Notes under the pieces: generated by a model
The model's database searches: none
What the model saw: only the letters and a program-made list of their open reading frames with translations
Told to the model about the DNA's origin: nothing
Made by a program: the position numbers and the translations under genes
Assembly: GCF_014696675.1 (NCBI RefSeq)
Contig: NZ_JACJQN010000007.1
Location: 1-64,000 of the forward strand
Source: Phormidium tenue FACHB-1052
GTDB taxonomy: Bacteria; Cyanobacteriota; Cyanobacteriia; Phormidesmidales; Phormidesmidaceae
Direction of reading: 5' to 3'
DNA length: 64,000 nt
Part shown: piece by piece, positions 17,618 through 26,983 of the stretch
Layout of the letters: every line of letters starts with the position of its first letter
Numbering within the stretch: position 1 is the first letter of the stretch

Positions 17618-18004
17618 TTAAGCTACTCGCACTGACTGGGCTAGCTCTAGAACGTTGACCTGCACGTCGTGTACTTCAACGTGGGTGGTGCCTTCGGTGT
17701 GCAGCGCTAGGTCAACTAGCTGATCAAGCAGTTCTAAGGTATCCACCTGTCCGCTGAGAATGACCGCGGATCCACGCTGTTTCACGGTGAGCTGCTTAAC
17801 GGCCTCACGCCCCACTTGACCGTGAAAACTCGTCTTAATGCGCTTAGCCAAGCCGTAATAGTCATATTCGCCGTTCAGCCCTACCCGCTCGGGGGGAATA
17901 GCCGACAGGGCCGCGATCGACTGGCTCAAATAATTGGTTTTTGCATAACAGACCCCACGAATGGTGTGACCGGTTGCTACCAGCGATTGCATGACGTTAG
18001 CCAT
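17618..18004 (-). CDS. BON-domain-like protein (128 aa)
   Basis: The C-terminal half (RGSAVILSGQVDTLELLDQLVDLA, then EGTTHVEVHDVQV) has the strand-helix-strand pattern and central Gly of a BON domain, a small fold often bound to membranes or lipids. The N-terminal half contains LNGEYDYYGLAKRIKTSFHG. No signal peptide is obvious, so a cytosolic location is likely. The start is the ATG at 18004. It is a single gene with no clear partner. Confidence 0.7.
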   Translation of the reverse strand: MANVMQSLVATGHTIRGVCYAKTNYLSQSIAALSAIPPERVGLNGEYDYYGLAKRIKTSFHGQVGREAVKQLTVKQRGSAVILSGQVDTLELLDQLVDLALHTEGTTHVEVHDVQVNVLELAQSVRVA

Positions 18005-18364
18005 CTAAGCCCTACCCCTTTGCCTCTTGGACAAAAACCGCACCTACAGCCGAAAACCCCCATGGGTTTGCTTCGAGACAAGACCTAAATCGAGGCTCAG
18101 CAGTAGATACACAGCCATTACCGCAAATTTCGTTTCAAACCCTAGTCAAACTTGAAGATATTATAAAGTAGTTTACGGGTTTCCCAAGCAGATTAAGTAT
18201 CTTTTACAACCGTTGCTGAGAGTTATTTAGGTCAAATCTACATCTATGGCGGATTTGCCGTAAAGATTTTACAAAGTGGTTTGACCCCTTACAAAACAAA
18301 AGGTTCCCGCCTCGCGCGAGTCACTTCTCACTATCCAGTAAACCGCTTATGGAGAAGAGCCGTC
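18005..18364. other. 360-base non-coding region, AT-rich
   Basis: No gene is seen. The centre is AT-rich (around 18145-18270, with GATATTATAAAG and several TTTACAA/TTTTACAA motifs) and probably holds the promoter of the minus-strand BON gene. It also lies beyond the 3' end of ispF. I find no stable hairpin or tRNA-like structure. Confidence 0.4.
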
Positions 18365-18847
18365 TTAGTCGACGGTTGTGAGAAGCACTACCGCATAGGC
18401 GGCGATCCCCTCCTGGCGTCCCACGGGGCCGAGTTTTTCGTTGGTGGTTGCTTTTACCCCGACCTGATCGGGGGCGAGGCCCAGTTTTTCGGCTAGGCGC
18501 GATCGCATCGCCTCAATGTGGGGCTTGAGCTTGGGCTGCTCGGCCACCACCACTGAGTCAATATTGCTTACCTGCCAGCCCCGCTCTTGCACCATCGCAT
18601 TCACCTGCGCCAGCAGCTTTAGGCTGTCGGCCCCCGCCCACTCAGGATCGCCGGGGGGAAAGTACAGCCCGATATCGCCTAAACTCAGCGCTCCCAGCAG
18701 CGCATCCATAATCGCGTGGGTCAGCACATCGGCATCGCTGTGGCCATCGAGCCCCAGGTGGTGGGGAATGGTGACGCCGCCCAGGATGAGCGATCGCCCC
18801 TCCACCAGCCGATGAATGTCGTAGCCGTTGCCAATTCTGATCCCCAT
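18365..18847 (-). CDS. ispF: 2-C-methyl-D-erythritol 2,4-cyclodiphosphate synthase
   Basis: This 160-residue enzyme of the MEP isoprenoid pathway forms the cyclodiphosphate with release of CMP. The start [13 protein letters not shown] supplies the metal-binding Asp and His, followed by [19 protein letters not shown], the [12 protein letters not shown] loop and the C-terminal [21 protein letters not shown] nucleotide-binding segment. Length is normal. It lies downstream of trmD on the same strand and could be in one transcript with it. Confidence 0.96.
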   Translation of the reverse strand: MGIRIGNGYDIHRLVEGRSLILGGVTIPHHLGLDGHSDADVLTHAIMDALLGALSLGDIGLYFPPGDPEWAGADSLKLLAQVNAMVQERGWQVSNIDSVVVAEQPKLKPHIEAMRSRLAEKLGLAPDQVGVKATTNEKLGPVGRQEGIAAYAVVLLTTVD

Positions 18848-18919
18848 AGGTTTTTGTCCTAATTATCTATGTGCCGTTAAAGCTGCCTCAGCAATGGTGC
18901 ATCGCTGCGCGGATGCACC

Positions 18920-19678
18920 CTACAGCCGTCCATCCACTGCCCTATCTACCCCATCACCCGCTCCACCCTCACCCATCCACTTCTCATACAAATCTGGCCG
19001 CCGCTGCCGCGTGCGCTCGATCTGCTGCTGCCGTCGCCACTGGGCGATCGCCTCGTGATTGCCCGATCGCAGCACCTCTGGCACCTCCCAGCCGCGAAAG
19101 CTGGCAGGGCGAGTGTATTGGGGGTAGTCGAGTAGCGGAGTCTCAAAGCTTTCGTAGCGCAGGGAGTCGGTCTTGCCAACGGTGCCCGGCAGCAGCCGCA
19201 CCACGCCGTTGATCAGCGCCAGGGCCGGAATTTCACCGCAGGTGAGCACAAAATCCCCCAGGGAAACCTCCCGCGTCAGCAGGTGGCCGACCCGCTCATC
19301 GACCCCTTCGTAGTGGCCGCAGATCAGCACTAGCTGATCCAGCGTGACCAGATGGCGAAACAGGTCTTGGGTCATCGCCTCGCCCTGGGGGGTGAGCAAA
19401 ATCACCTCGCGCCGGGGCAGCACGGGCAGCGATTCTACCGCCGCAAAGATCGGGTCGGGCTTCATCAGCATGCCTACACCACCGCCGTAGGGTTCGTCAT
19501 CGACCCGGTGGTGCTTATCCGTTGTAAAGTCCCTGGGATTGGTAAGATAAACTTCTGCAATTTGGCGGGCCAGGGCTTTACCAATCAGCCCTGACTCTAA
19601 GGGCGATGCAAAAAAGTCTGGAAACAGGCTGACAACATCTACTCTCAGATGGGAAGCCCCCGAAATGCCAGTTGTCAT
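18920..19678 (-). CDS. trmD: tRNA (guanine-37-N1)-methyltransferase
   Basis: This 252-residue SPOUT-class enzyme makes m1G37 next to the anticodon, preventing frameshifting. The family start LRVDVVSLFPDFF, the DDEPYGGGVGMLMKP loop, LICGHYEGVDERV and the trefoil knot segment LTCGEIPALALINGVVRLLPG are present. The C terminus beyond about residue 225 is a variable Gly/Asp-rich tail. It is divergent from cyanophycinase. Confidence 0.95.
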   Translation of the reverse strand: MTTGISGASHLRVDVVSLFPDFFASPLESGLIGKALARQIAEVYLTNPRDFTTDKHHRVDDEPYGGGVGMLMKPDPIFAAVESLPVLPRREVILLTPQGEAMTQDLFRHLVTLDQLVLICGHYEGVDERVGHLLTREVSLGDFVLTCGEIPALALINGVVRLLPGTVGKTDSLRYESFETPLLDYPQYTRPASFRGWEVPEVLRSGNHEAIAQWRRQQQIERTRQRRPDLYEKWMGEGGAGDGVDRAVDGRL

Positions 19679-19746
19679 AGCCTAAGTCTGCTGAGGCCTA
19701 ACGACCTGATGGGTTGAGTAAACGTCATCCAAGTCAAGAGGTGGAG

Positions 19747-19760
19747 TCCTACCGGTAGGA
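19747..19760. promoter_or_regulatory. 14-bp perfect palindrome TCCTACCGGTAGGA
   Basis: This perfect palindrome lies between divergent trmD and cphB, 97 bases before the cphB start codon. It is roughly 30 bases before a TATAAC -10-like hexamer at about 19793. It could be an operator for either gene. The factor is unknown. Confidence 0.35.
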
Positions 19761-19856
19761 AAACTACAGATCTTGAGCTGGACTTGGTATATAACGCTCT
19801 CTATCATGCAGTAATTGAGTCTAGGTAGCAATTTTCGTCCCTTTGTTGAGCGGCCC

Positions 19857-20675
19857 ATGTCTCCCGTTAAGCACCATGCGATTCTGGCCATTGGTGGCGC
19901 AGAAGATAAAGTTCACGGCAAAGAGATTTTGCACACCTTTTTCGAGCGGTCTGGGGGGACGGCGGCTTGCATCGGTATTATTCCCTGCGCTTCGCGGGAT
20001 CCGGTAGCCATTTCGGGTCGCTATCAGGAAATTTTTGCCGAAATGGGCGCTCCCGAGACGGTGGTGATGGATATTCGCGATCGCGCCCAGGGGGAAGACC
20101 CCAGTTGGGAAACCATCGTCGAACCCTGCACGGGTGTCTTTATCACTGGTGGCGACCAGGTGCGCCTCTGCGGCCTCCTGGCCGACACCCCTTTAATTAA
20201 CGTGGTGCGGCAGCGGGCGCAGCTGGGCGAAATCACCCTCGGCGGCACCAGCGCCGGGGCTGCTGTCATGGGCCACCACATGATCGCCGGGGGCGGCAGC
20301 GGCGAGTCGCCCAATCGCTCGCTGGTGGATATGGCGATTGGTCTGGGCTTTGTGCCCGAGGTGATTGTCGATCAGCACTTTCACAACCGCAACCGCATGG
20401 CCCGACTGATGAGCGCCATGGCCATGCAGCCCAACCGGCTTGGGTTGGGCATTGACGAAGACACCTGTGCCCTATTTGAAAGCGACGGTAGCTTTCAAGT
20501 GATCGGCAAGGGGGTGATCGCCGTGGTTGACCCCGGCGATATGACCCACACCAACGAGCCCGATATCACCGCCTCCGATCCGCTCAGCATTCATGGGCTG
20601 CGGCTGCACCTGCTGGCCCACGGCGATCGCTTTGACATTAACCACCGCAAAGTCTTGACTGTGGCCAAGAGCTAG
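19857..20675 (+). CDS. cphB: Cyanophycinase
   Basis: This 272-residue serine peptidase of family S51 degrades the storage polymer cyanophycin to beta-Asp-Arg dipeptides in the cytosol. The start AILAIGGAEDK, the ITGGDQVRL loop, the nucleophile motif GGTSAGAAVMG and VDQHFHNRNRMARL fit the family. An upstream TTG (19815) opens the frame, but the ATG at 19857 gives the normal N terminus. Cyanophycin synthetase (cphA), usually next to cphB in cyanobacteria, is not here; the next gene is convergent and overlaps by 4 bases. Confidence 0.95.
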   Translation: MSPVKHHAILAIGGAEDKVHGKEILHTFFERSGGTAACIGIIPCASRDPVAISGRYQEIFAEMGAPETVVMDIRDRAQGEDPSWETIVEPCTGVFITGGDQVRLCGLLADTPLINVVRQRAQLGEITLGGTSAGAAVMGHHMIAGGGSGESPNRSLVDMAIGLGFVPEVIVDQHFHNRNRMARLMSAMAMQPNRLGLGIDEDTCALFESDGSFQVIGKGVIAVVDPGDMTHTNEPDITASDPLSIHGLRLHLLAHGDRFDINHRKVLTVAKS

Positions 20676-22789
20676 GGCTTAGGGGGTTGGTCTAAACGCC
20701 AGAGCCGAATGTAGGGCTGAGTGCCGCCAATAGTAATAATTTGGCCGTTGGGCTGCACCGCAAAGCGCCAGATATCGGTTTCAAAGCCGGTGATCCGTTG
20801 AGTTGGAGCCTTTTGCTGCAAATCCCACACCAAAATCGTTTTGTCAGCGTCGGCGCTCCAGAGCTGAGGCCCCTCTAGACGCAAGGTGTTGACGTAACCT
20901 TGGTGACCTTCCAGCGCTGCGCTTTGGGATTTTGTAGCCATATCCCAAAGCAGCACATTTTGATCGGCTGAAGCACTCACCAGGGTTTGATCGTCGTCGG
21001 TAATTTCAATGCGGTTGACAAAGCTGGTATGCCCCTCCAGGGTGGTGGGCAAACTAGCCGCGCCCGTTGCGCCATCCCTTAAACTGGCCCAATCCCAAAG
21101 CTGGAGGCTTTTGCCGCCGCTGATCAGCATGGTGTTATCGCGGGTAAATAACAGATCGTTCAGGGTGCCATCGGCCTGAAGAGTGTGACTAGGACCATCT
21201 GCCGACATGCCCGATAAATTTAGGGATCCAGTAGCGTCAGTCAAAGGCCACAGTTTGATGCTCCCCTCGCTGTCAGCACTCACCAGCGTGCGGCCATTGC
21301 GACTCACCTCCAAAGCGCGGATGGGCGTGCCGTGGGCATTATCAAGCTGTCCTAAGGGTTGGCCATCGGGCAGCGACCAAAAACGAATCGCGCGATCGTC
21401 CCCGGTGCTAATTAAGGTTGTCTGATCGACGGTGGTGGCGATCGCCTGAACCACATTGGCATGGGTCAGCGTATGACGCAGGGTGTTGTCCTCTAAATCC
21501 CAAATGCGAACTGTGCTGTCAGCACTGGCGGAGATCAGCGTTTTGCCGTCTCGCAGCAGCAATAGATCGTAAATATCATTCTCGTGTCCGGTCAGGACAG
21601 CTACCGGGCTGACGGTCAAATTCTGGAGAGCTGGTGCTGTCACCCGAGAGTCACTCAATGCCAAGGGCAGCGCCCCTCGGCTTAGCGCGTACCAGCCTAA
21701 GGGCACCGCTAGCGCTAATCCCGTGAGGCCGGCCAGCAGCCAGGGACGCTGGTCTAACCAGGGGGGCAAAAAGCTGCGCGAAGGTTCAGGGAGAGTCTGG
21801 GCCTCGTGGGGATTGAGGGTCGTTAGGGGCCAGGTCGATGTCGAGGTGTTGGTCAAGCGAGGCAGGCCGGAGACTTGGCGCGATCGCACCTGGGCCAGAC
21901 GTTCTAAAATCGCTTCAGTGTTTTGGGGCCGATTGGCCGCCGCTGGAGCGATTAGATGGTCAATCAAATCGGCCAGGGGTGACGAGATCTGCGGCGCTGC
22001 CGATCGCCACCCAAACGCATTGGTGCGCGAGTTGTAGATCGCCGGGTCGTTGGGTAGCTTGGCCGTCATCAAATAAATGAGCGTGCGACCCAGGGCATAA
22101 AAGTCAGACTGGGGAACCGCCTGGCCCTGCTCCTGCTCGGGGGGCGTGTAGCCCGCCGAACTCACGGTCGTAATGCCGCTATCGCCCAGGTTGGCCATGT
22201 AGGTCTGGGTCATCTCGCGAGCCGCACCAAAGTCGACCAGCACCAGCTGCCCTGAGGGACGCAGCATGATGTTTTCGGGCTTGATGTCGCGGTGAAAATA
22301 GTTGTGCTGATGCACCAGATCGAGCACATCGGTCAGCTGGGTGAGCCACAGCATGGCCTGCTTCTCGCTGATCGGGTGGTTGCCCTGCTGCACCATCCAC
22401 TGCTTCAAGTTGGGGCCTTCGATTTTCTCCATCACCAAACAGTGAGAAGGCTCGCCACCATCGGCTGGGTAATAGAGAAAATAGCCCTCCGGCTCTACCC
22501 GAGGCACCCCCGGGTGGTTGAGCTGGCTCAGCACCTGAGCCTCACGGCGAAACAGCTCCACCACTTTGTCGTTGGCGTTGTAGCCCTCTTTCAGCACCTT
22601 GAGAATTTTGGGGACGTTGCGCTCGTAAGCCTCATACACGCGGCCAAAGCCGCTGTCGCTGCTAATCAACCGCATCACTCGGTAGCGACTCTGGAGCACC
22701 AGGGCTGACCCACAGGCCGCGCAGGTAGGGCTACCCCCGTTATCTGGATGGTTAGGCTGACGGCAACGTGGGTTAATACAAAGACTCAT
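20672..22789 (-). CDS. Ser/Thr protein kinase with WD40 repeats
   Basis: This 705-residue signalling protein starts with a four-cysteine zinc ribbon (C4, C9, C23, C26). A Hanks-type kinase domain follows from about residue 35 to 300, with the catalytic HRDIKPENIM and DFGAARE motifs intact. There is a single transmembrane helix near residues 350-370 (PWLLAGLTGLALAVPLGWYAL). A C-terminal beta-propeller of about six or seven WD40 repeats (HENDIYDLLLL...RIWDLED, SFVNRIEITDD...LLWDM) would then lie outside the cytoplasm. The glycine loop SSDSGFGRVYEAYE is slightly degenerate and the usual VAIK lysine is in PKILKVLKE. The architecture is common in cyanobacteria; the signal is unknown. Confidence 0.92.
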   Translation of the reverse strand: MSLCINPRCRQPNHPDNGGSPTCAACGSALVLQSRYRVMRLISSDSGFGRVYEAYERNVPKILKVLKEGYNANDKVVELFRREAQVLSQLNHPGVPRVEPEGYFLYYPADGGEPSHCLVMEKIEGPNLKQWMVQQGNHPISEKQAMLWLTQLTDVLDLVHQHNYFHRDIKPENIMLRPSGQLVLVDFGAAREMTQTYMANLGDSGITTVSSAGYTPPEQEQGQAVPQSDFYALGRTLIYLMTAKLPNDPAIYNSRTNAFGWRSAAPQISSPLADLIDHLIAPAAANRPQNTEAILERLAQVRSRQVSGLPRLTNTSTSTWPLTTLNPHEAQTLPEPSRSFLPPWLDQRPWLLAGLTGLALAVPLGWYALSRGALPLALSDSRVTAPALQNLTVSPVAVLTGHENDIYDLLLLRDGKTLISASADSTVRIWDLEDNTLRHTLTHANVVQAIATTVDQTTLISTGDDRAIRFWSLPDGQPLGQLDNAHGTPIRALEVSRNGRTLVSADSEGSIKLWPLTDATGSLNLSGMSADGPSHTLQADGTLNDLLFTRDNTMLISGGKSLQLWDWASLRDGATGAASLPTTLEGHTSFVNRIEITDDDQTLVSASADQNVLLWDMATKSQSAALEGHQGYVNTLRLEGPQLWSADADKTILVWDLQQKAPTQRITGFETDIWRFAVQPNGQIITIGGTQPYIRLWRLDQPPKP

Positions 22790-22903
22790 AGCCGACGTTA
22801 GAATGCATTCCCTGTGTAGCAACAGTGTTCCACGGAATGCAGGCGGTTTGTCTAGGCAGCGGCCTTTCTTTGCAATTGGTCAACGGCCAAAAGTAGGGTT
22901 TAG

Positions 22904-24046
22904 TTACCACCTACCGCTGGCTCCGCCTCCGGAAGACGAGCCGCCTCCCGAAGACGAACTACCCCCAAAGCTACTGCTAGAGGATGAGCTACTGCTGTGA
23001 CGCAGCTGGGATAGGGTGATGGTCTGTTGGTCGCTATGGTCGCAGTGGCGGCAGTGCCGTTTGGCCAGCGCTTCTCCCGACGAGTGATAGGTCGGCTCTC
23101 TTACTGTGGTGCGCTGCACCTCCTCCAGGGTTTTATAGTGACAGCTCGGACAGGACTCAAAGGCAGTGAATAGATTACCAAACTGACGAGCGGTGTGCTT
23201 ATGGCACTGGGGGCACTCCGCAACAGTATGAAATACCGACTTCAGCTCCAGCTCTAAAATTTGCCCTGCGTCGAGGTGAGCTTTGGCCTCGGTGTCGCTC
23301 AGATCATTCATGTGTACCTGGCATAGCTCACATTTGGGTCGCAATAGGTTGATCAGCAGTTTAGAACCCAGGATCGCAACTCCACCAGAAACGAGTCCGC
23401 CTAGGCCCAGGATCAGCCACCCCCAAGGCAGTTTTTCTAGAGCCGTAGGCGGCGGGCCAGTCAGCTGCCCCACCAGAGCCTGGGTGCCTTCGTACAATCC
23501 CGTGCTGTAGGCCGAAGATCGAAAGCGCGGCAGCATGTAGTCATCAATTACGGTCTGCATGCGAGCGTCGTAGTCGCGGCTGTAGCCCTTACCTAGCTCA
23601 ATGCGCACGGCGCGATCGCCCTGGGAGAACAGCACTAGTACCCCGTCGTTGCGTTGGGCATCGCCAATGCCCCAGCTGTTGAAAAGATGGGTGGCAAAAC
23701 TCTCAATCGCGGCATCCCCGGTTTCATAAACCCCGATTGAGGGCACCGTCACCACCACGATCTCGATGCCGGTAGTCGTCTTAACCTGCTCTAGCAACTC
23801 TCGCAGACGATCGGCATCAGCCGGCAACAGCACCTCGCCATAGTCGTTAATCAAAGCGTCTTGGCGCTGGGGATAGCCGGTTCGAGCCTGGGCTAGCAGA
23901 GGGACGGCAGCGGTTTGACTGAGAATGGACGGGAGGTCAGCGTTGCCTAGGGCGGAGTCAGGAGCGCAGAGCACTAGACCTATCAGGGCACCTACGCCCA
24001 TGACTAAGAGCCATCTCTGCCGCAGTATTCCACTGATTGTTGCCAC
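22904..24046 (-). CDS. TPM-domain membrane protein with zinc-ribbon-like Cys pairs
   Basis: This 380-residue exported, membrane-anchored protein has a signal-like helix at about residues 10-30. A TPM domain spans about residues 60-190 (LINDYGEVLLPADADRLRELL, NDGVLVLFSQGDRAVRIELGKGY), a family linked to photosystem II repair and to YgcG-type proteins. A transmembrane helix follows near residue 205-225. Four CxxC pairs (CELC, CPQC, CPSC, CRHC) suggest bound zinc on the cytoplasmic side, and the tail is Ser/Gly-rich. It is not necessarily the photosystem paralogue. Confidence 0.85.
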   Translation of the reverse strand: MATISGILRQRWLLVMGVGALIGLVLCAPDSALGNADLPSILSQTAAVPLLAQARTGYPQRQDALINDYGEVLLPADADRLRELLEQVKTTTGIEIVVVTVPSIGVYETGDAAIESFATHLFNSWGIGDAQRNDGVLVLFSQGDRAVRIELGKGYSRDYDARMQTVIDDYMLPRFRSSAYSTGLYEGTQALVGQLTGPPPTALEKLPWGWLILGLGGLVSGGVAILGSKLLINLLRPKCELCQVHMNDLSDTEAKAHLDAGQILELELKSVFHTVAECPQCHKHTARQFGNLFTAFESCPSCHYKTLEEVQRTTVREPTYHSSGEALAKRHCRHCDHSDQQTITLSQLRHSSSSSSSSSFGGSSSSGGGSSSGGGASGRW

Positions 24047-24177
24047 TGGTTAACCCCGCCTCCGCCGTGTTGGTTAACTCAAGAATTCCCCTGAACTCGG
24101 CGGCGATCACTCCTATCGCGGGGGAGGAAAGCCTCTATTCAGTTCAGCAGATCGGCGCTTTTTCCAGCCCGCTCAAC

Positions 24178-25083
24178 TCAAACAACCTTAGTGGCGGGCT
24201 GGAATAGGGACACACCGGCGGCGGCGATCGTGACTAAACCAATGGCACCAATCATGGTCAAGCTCAGGGTTTCGCCAAGCCAGAAAAAGCTGATCACGGC
24301 GGCGATCGCAGGCTCTAAACTCATCAGCACGCCAAACACGTTCACCGGCATCCGGCGCAGCGCCGTCATCTCTAGCGAATAGGGTAGGGTCGAAGCCAGC
24401 ATCGCCACCCCCAACCCCAGCAGTAAAATATTGGGTGACAGCAGTAGTCGGCCCTCTGCCATGATCCCAACGGGCAGCAACAACAGTGCTCCTACCGCCA
24501 TCGACAGGGCCAGACCCTCCCCGCCGCGAAAGGCTTGGCCCATGCGAGCCGACAGCACAATATAGGCGCCCCACGCCACTCCAGCCAGCAGCGCCATCAC
24601 CACGCCCAAACTGTCGAGCGCCGGGGTATTGAGGGGCGACAGCAGCACGATGCCCACCGCCGCCAGAGCCACCCAAAGCCCGTCGAGCCAGCGACGCGAG
24701 TGCAGCAGCGCCACCGTCAGCGGCCCAGAAAATTCTAGCGCCACCGCAACTCCGATGGGAATCCGGGCGATCGCACAGTAAAACAGCGCATTCATCACCG
24801 CCAGCGACAGCCCAAAGGTCACCAGCAGCCGGTAGTTAGCCAGCCGGTGCCCGCGCCACCGGGGACGGCACCACGCCACCAGCACCACAGCCGACAACCC
24901 CACCCGCAATAGCACCATGCCCAAAGGCCCCACTTGACCAAACAGGCTCTTAGCCAGGGTCGAGCCCAGCTGAGTCGAGCCCATAGCAGCTATCACCAGC
25001 AGCGACGCTGGCGGGTTGAAAGCAGGCAGCAAGGGCTTGGGTAGCCCAGAATTAGGCAGCACAGGGCAAAGCTTCAGGAGCAA
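24178..25083 (-). CDS. EamA/RhtA-like exporter (DMT superfamily)
   Basis: This roughly 300-residue membrane protein has ten predicted helices in two EamA halves. Similarity to RhtA-type threonine/homoserine exporters is visible in MGSTQLGSTLAKSLF, IPIGVAVALEFSGPLTVAL and STLPYSLEMTALRRMPVNVFGVLMSLEPAIAAV. The start is uncertain: the frame opens at a TTG (25083) with no clear ribosome-binding site, and GTG at 25062 is an alternative. The substrate is likely an amino acid or related metabolite, by family only. Confidence 0.88.
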   Translation of the reverse strand: MLLKLCPVLPNSGLPKPLLPAFNPPASLLVIAAMGSTQLGSTLAKSLFGQVGPLGMVLLRVGLSAVVLVAWCRPRWRGHRLANYRLLVTFGLSLAVMNALFYCAIARIPIGVAVALEFSGPLTVALLHSRRWLDGLWVALAAVGIVLLSPLNTPALDSLGVVMALLAGVAWGAYIVLSARMGQAFRGGEGLALSMAVGALLLLPVGIMAEGRLLLSPNILLLGLGVAMLASTLPYSLEMTALRRMPVNVFGVLMSLEPAIAAVISFFWLGETLSLTMIGAIGLVTIAAAGVSLFQPATKVV

Positions 25084-25295
25084 GGAGGTGAGCAGTCCTC
25101 CAACTTTAACGCCCTCCGACCAACCCGACCTAGCAACGGCATCGATACGCTGTTATTACCCGCATAAATATATAGATGTATGGATGGCCGCACCTCTAGC
25201 CGTCCTGGCGGTGGCCCTGGTTTTGGCTATGATCCGCTTTAGACTGTGGCAATCACTCCAGCACCCTGCCCCTAGAGGTGCAACATTTCTCCAGG

Positions 25296-26018
25296 ATGTT
25301 TTCTATGCCTGATTTAGCCCTTGACCTGACTACATCGCCTTTGCCCCAAGGCCTCTCTGGGGTTTACTCCCAAGTGACCCAGTGGGCTGCTGGCCTAAGC
25401 AGCTCCCTCATTCAGATCGGTCACAGCCTTGCCGCCTTGCCCGCCCAGGTACAGATGCCCACAGCGATCGATACTACCGAGGCGTGGCATCTAGCCCTGT
25501 ACTGGCTGCTGGTGCTGGTCATGGTGGTAGGAGTAATTGGCGCAGTCGTGCCTGCCCTGCCGGGAATCACGCTGATTGTAGGGGCTATTGTGATCTGGGG
25601 CTTGGTGGTTGGGTTTGTCGGCCTGAAATGGGCGTTAGGGGTCGCGATCGCCGCTCTCATCCTCAGCTTTGCCATTGACTATTTGGCTGGAGTGCTGGGG
25701 GCGCAGCGAGTAGGGGCGAGCAACTGGGGCCAAATTGGGGCTTTTGTGGGCATGTTTTTTGGCCTGTTTGGGCTGCTGCCCCTGTTGCCTACGGGCATTC
25801 CCCTACTCGGGCTTTTGGTCGGCACGGTGCTGGGGGCTTTTATTGGCGAATTTTTGCACCGCCGCGAGCTGAAGCTGCCGCAGCGGGTTAAACAGTCGGC
25901 CAAGGTAGGCTTAGCCATCGTGGTTGGTACGCTAGTCGGCAATGTTTTGCAGGGCATTCTTGCCCTAATTAGCCTGATCGTGTTCTTAGTCACCACCTGG
26001 CCCGGCACCTGGGCCTAA
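25296..26018 (+). CDS. DUF456 membrane protein
   Basis: This protein of about 240 residues has a variable N terminus and a DUF456 core from about residue 70. The core holds glycine-rich helices GVIGAVVPALPGITLIVGAIVIW, FAIDYLAGVLGAQRVGASNWGQIGA and LPTGIPLLGLLVGTVLGAFIGE, with five or six transmembrane segments. The family has no established function. Start choice is uncertain between GTG 25278 and ATG 25296 or 25305. It is a single gene. Confidence 0.85.
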   Translation: MFSMPDLALDLTTSPLPQGLSGVYSQVTQWAAGLSSSLIQIGHSLAALPAQVQMPTAIDTTEAWHLALYWLLVLVMVVGVIGAVVPALPGITLIVGAIVIWGLVVGFVGLKWALGVAIAALILSFAIDYLAGVLGAQRVGASNWGQIGAFVGMFFGLFGLLPLLPTGIPLLGLLVGTVLGAFIGEFLHRRELKLPQRVKQSAKVGLAIVVGTLVGNVLQGILALISLIVFLVTTWPGTWA

Positions 26019-26167
26019 TGCCTAGCTCCTGAGCGGCGTTAGACCCGCCAGCACTACCATCTCGCGCCATTTTTAGCCGCAGTCGGCGAGCTGCCATTAG
26101 GACACGGGGTTGGCAGATATAAGGGCGTTTGGCATTGCCCGTCGGGCAGCGCCAAGATTTTCTCAGC

Positions 26168-26317
26168 TCAGGCAAAATCTAGGTTTGGCAAAGCTTCGAT
26201 GTCATGGGTCGTCACTGAGAGCATGACGCGGTGGTAGGCGATCGCCCCATCACGGTAGCGCCCCAACCAATCGGCAGGTTCCACGCCGAGGAATGCCGCC
26301 CTCCCCGCACTCAGGCT
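26168..26317 (-). pseudogene. Gene remnant: 49 open codons without a start
   Basis: Between a TGA at 26320-26318 and a TGA at 26170-26168 the minus strand reads AAFLGVEPADWLGRYRDG, then AIAYHRVMLSV, then TTHDIEALPNLDFA. The composition is that of a real protein C terminus, but there is no ATG and the upstream sequence is AT-rich and closed. It may be the end of a deleted gene. A GTG at residue 12 could start a 38-residue peptide. I do not recognise the family. Confidence 0.3.
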
Positions 26318-26983
26318 TCACATTGACCCCCTAGGCCGCAATTGTGTCATGGGTCTAGATATAGAGCGTTTACCGCTACACTAATCTATCCGTAGCGCAA
26401 GAATGTCAAATCGGTTGGTGATCGCTCAATTAAGTCAGCGATCGCCAACGGCTCAATCGCACCATTTAGACAGTCGCTCGATCAATCTAAAAGGCGACAA
26501 ATTAGAGAAAATCTCGCCCAACATTCAAGCGCCAAGATATAAATTTTCGTTTCGGCCAGATGACGGAAGTACAAAATTACCTCTGCAATACTACGGAAAC
26601 CGGTCACCAATTGTCAGATTCAGCTTAAAAAAACTCGCTATATTTTCGGATTTTTCGGTTGTGATCAAAACCATGGTGCAATTGAAGTCTAAATCTTTAC
26701 GCAGATCTACGGATTGATTTACAGATTCATTTACTTTCAAAAAAACCTGCTTTTCTAAAGGCTTATTTGGGGGTGAAACCCCTCTTAGAATATTTTGACC
26801 TCTTAGATAAACTTAATCTATTGAATCGTGAGCACTCAGATTGAGGCGTAGTTTTCCACAGTTCTCAATTAGTTGGGCCACTGAAAATCTCACCTGAAGT
26901 AATGGCTAAAGTTTTTGTGTTCCCCCTTTTATTCATTAGTAGTTAGCAAGTTTTAGAGAACGCCAGATCAGGGTGCGAGAAAA
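26318..26983. other. AT-rich 0.67-kb region upstream of the caspase-nSTAND gene
   Basis: No convincing gene is seen. The region is markedly more AT-rich than its surroundings. A plus-strand frame at 26403-26717 (104 codons) has unusual composition and no recognised similarity. GGGGTGAAACCCC at about 26772 can form a small hairpin. It probably carries the long leader and promoter of the 26984 gene. The base composition hints at an inserted or degraded segment. Confidence 0.4.

Noticed and set aside
25990-26175. 61-codon minus-strand frame overlapping the DUF456 gene end
   Set aside because: Basic, Cys/Arg-rich and overlapping a well-supported gene; no start signal.
26403-26717. 104-codon plus-strand frame in the AT-rich region
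   Set aside because: No recognised similarity, odd composition and no clear ribosome-binding site. Left as non-coding, though a real orphan gene cannot be excluded.
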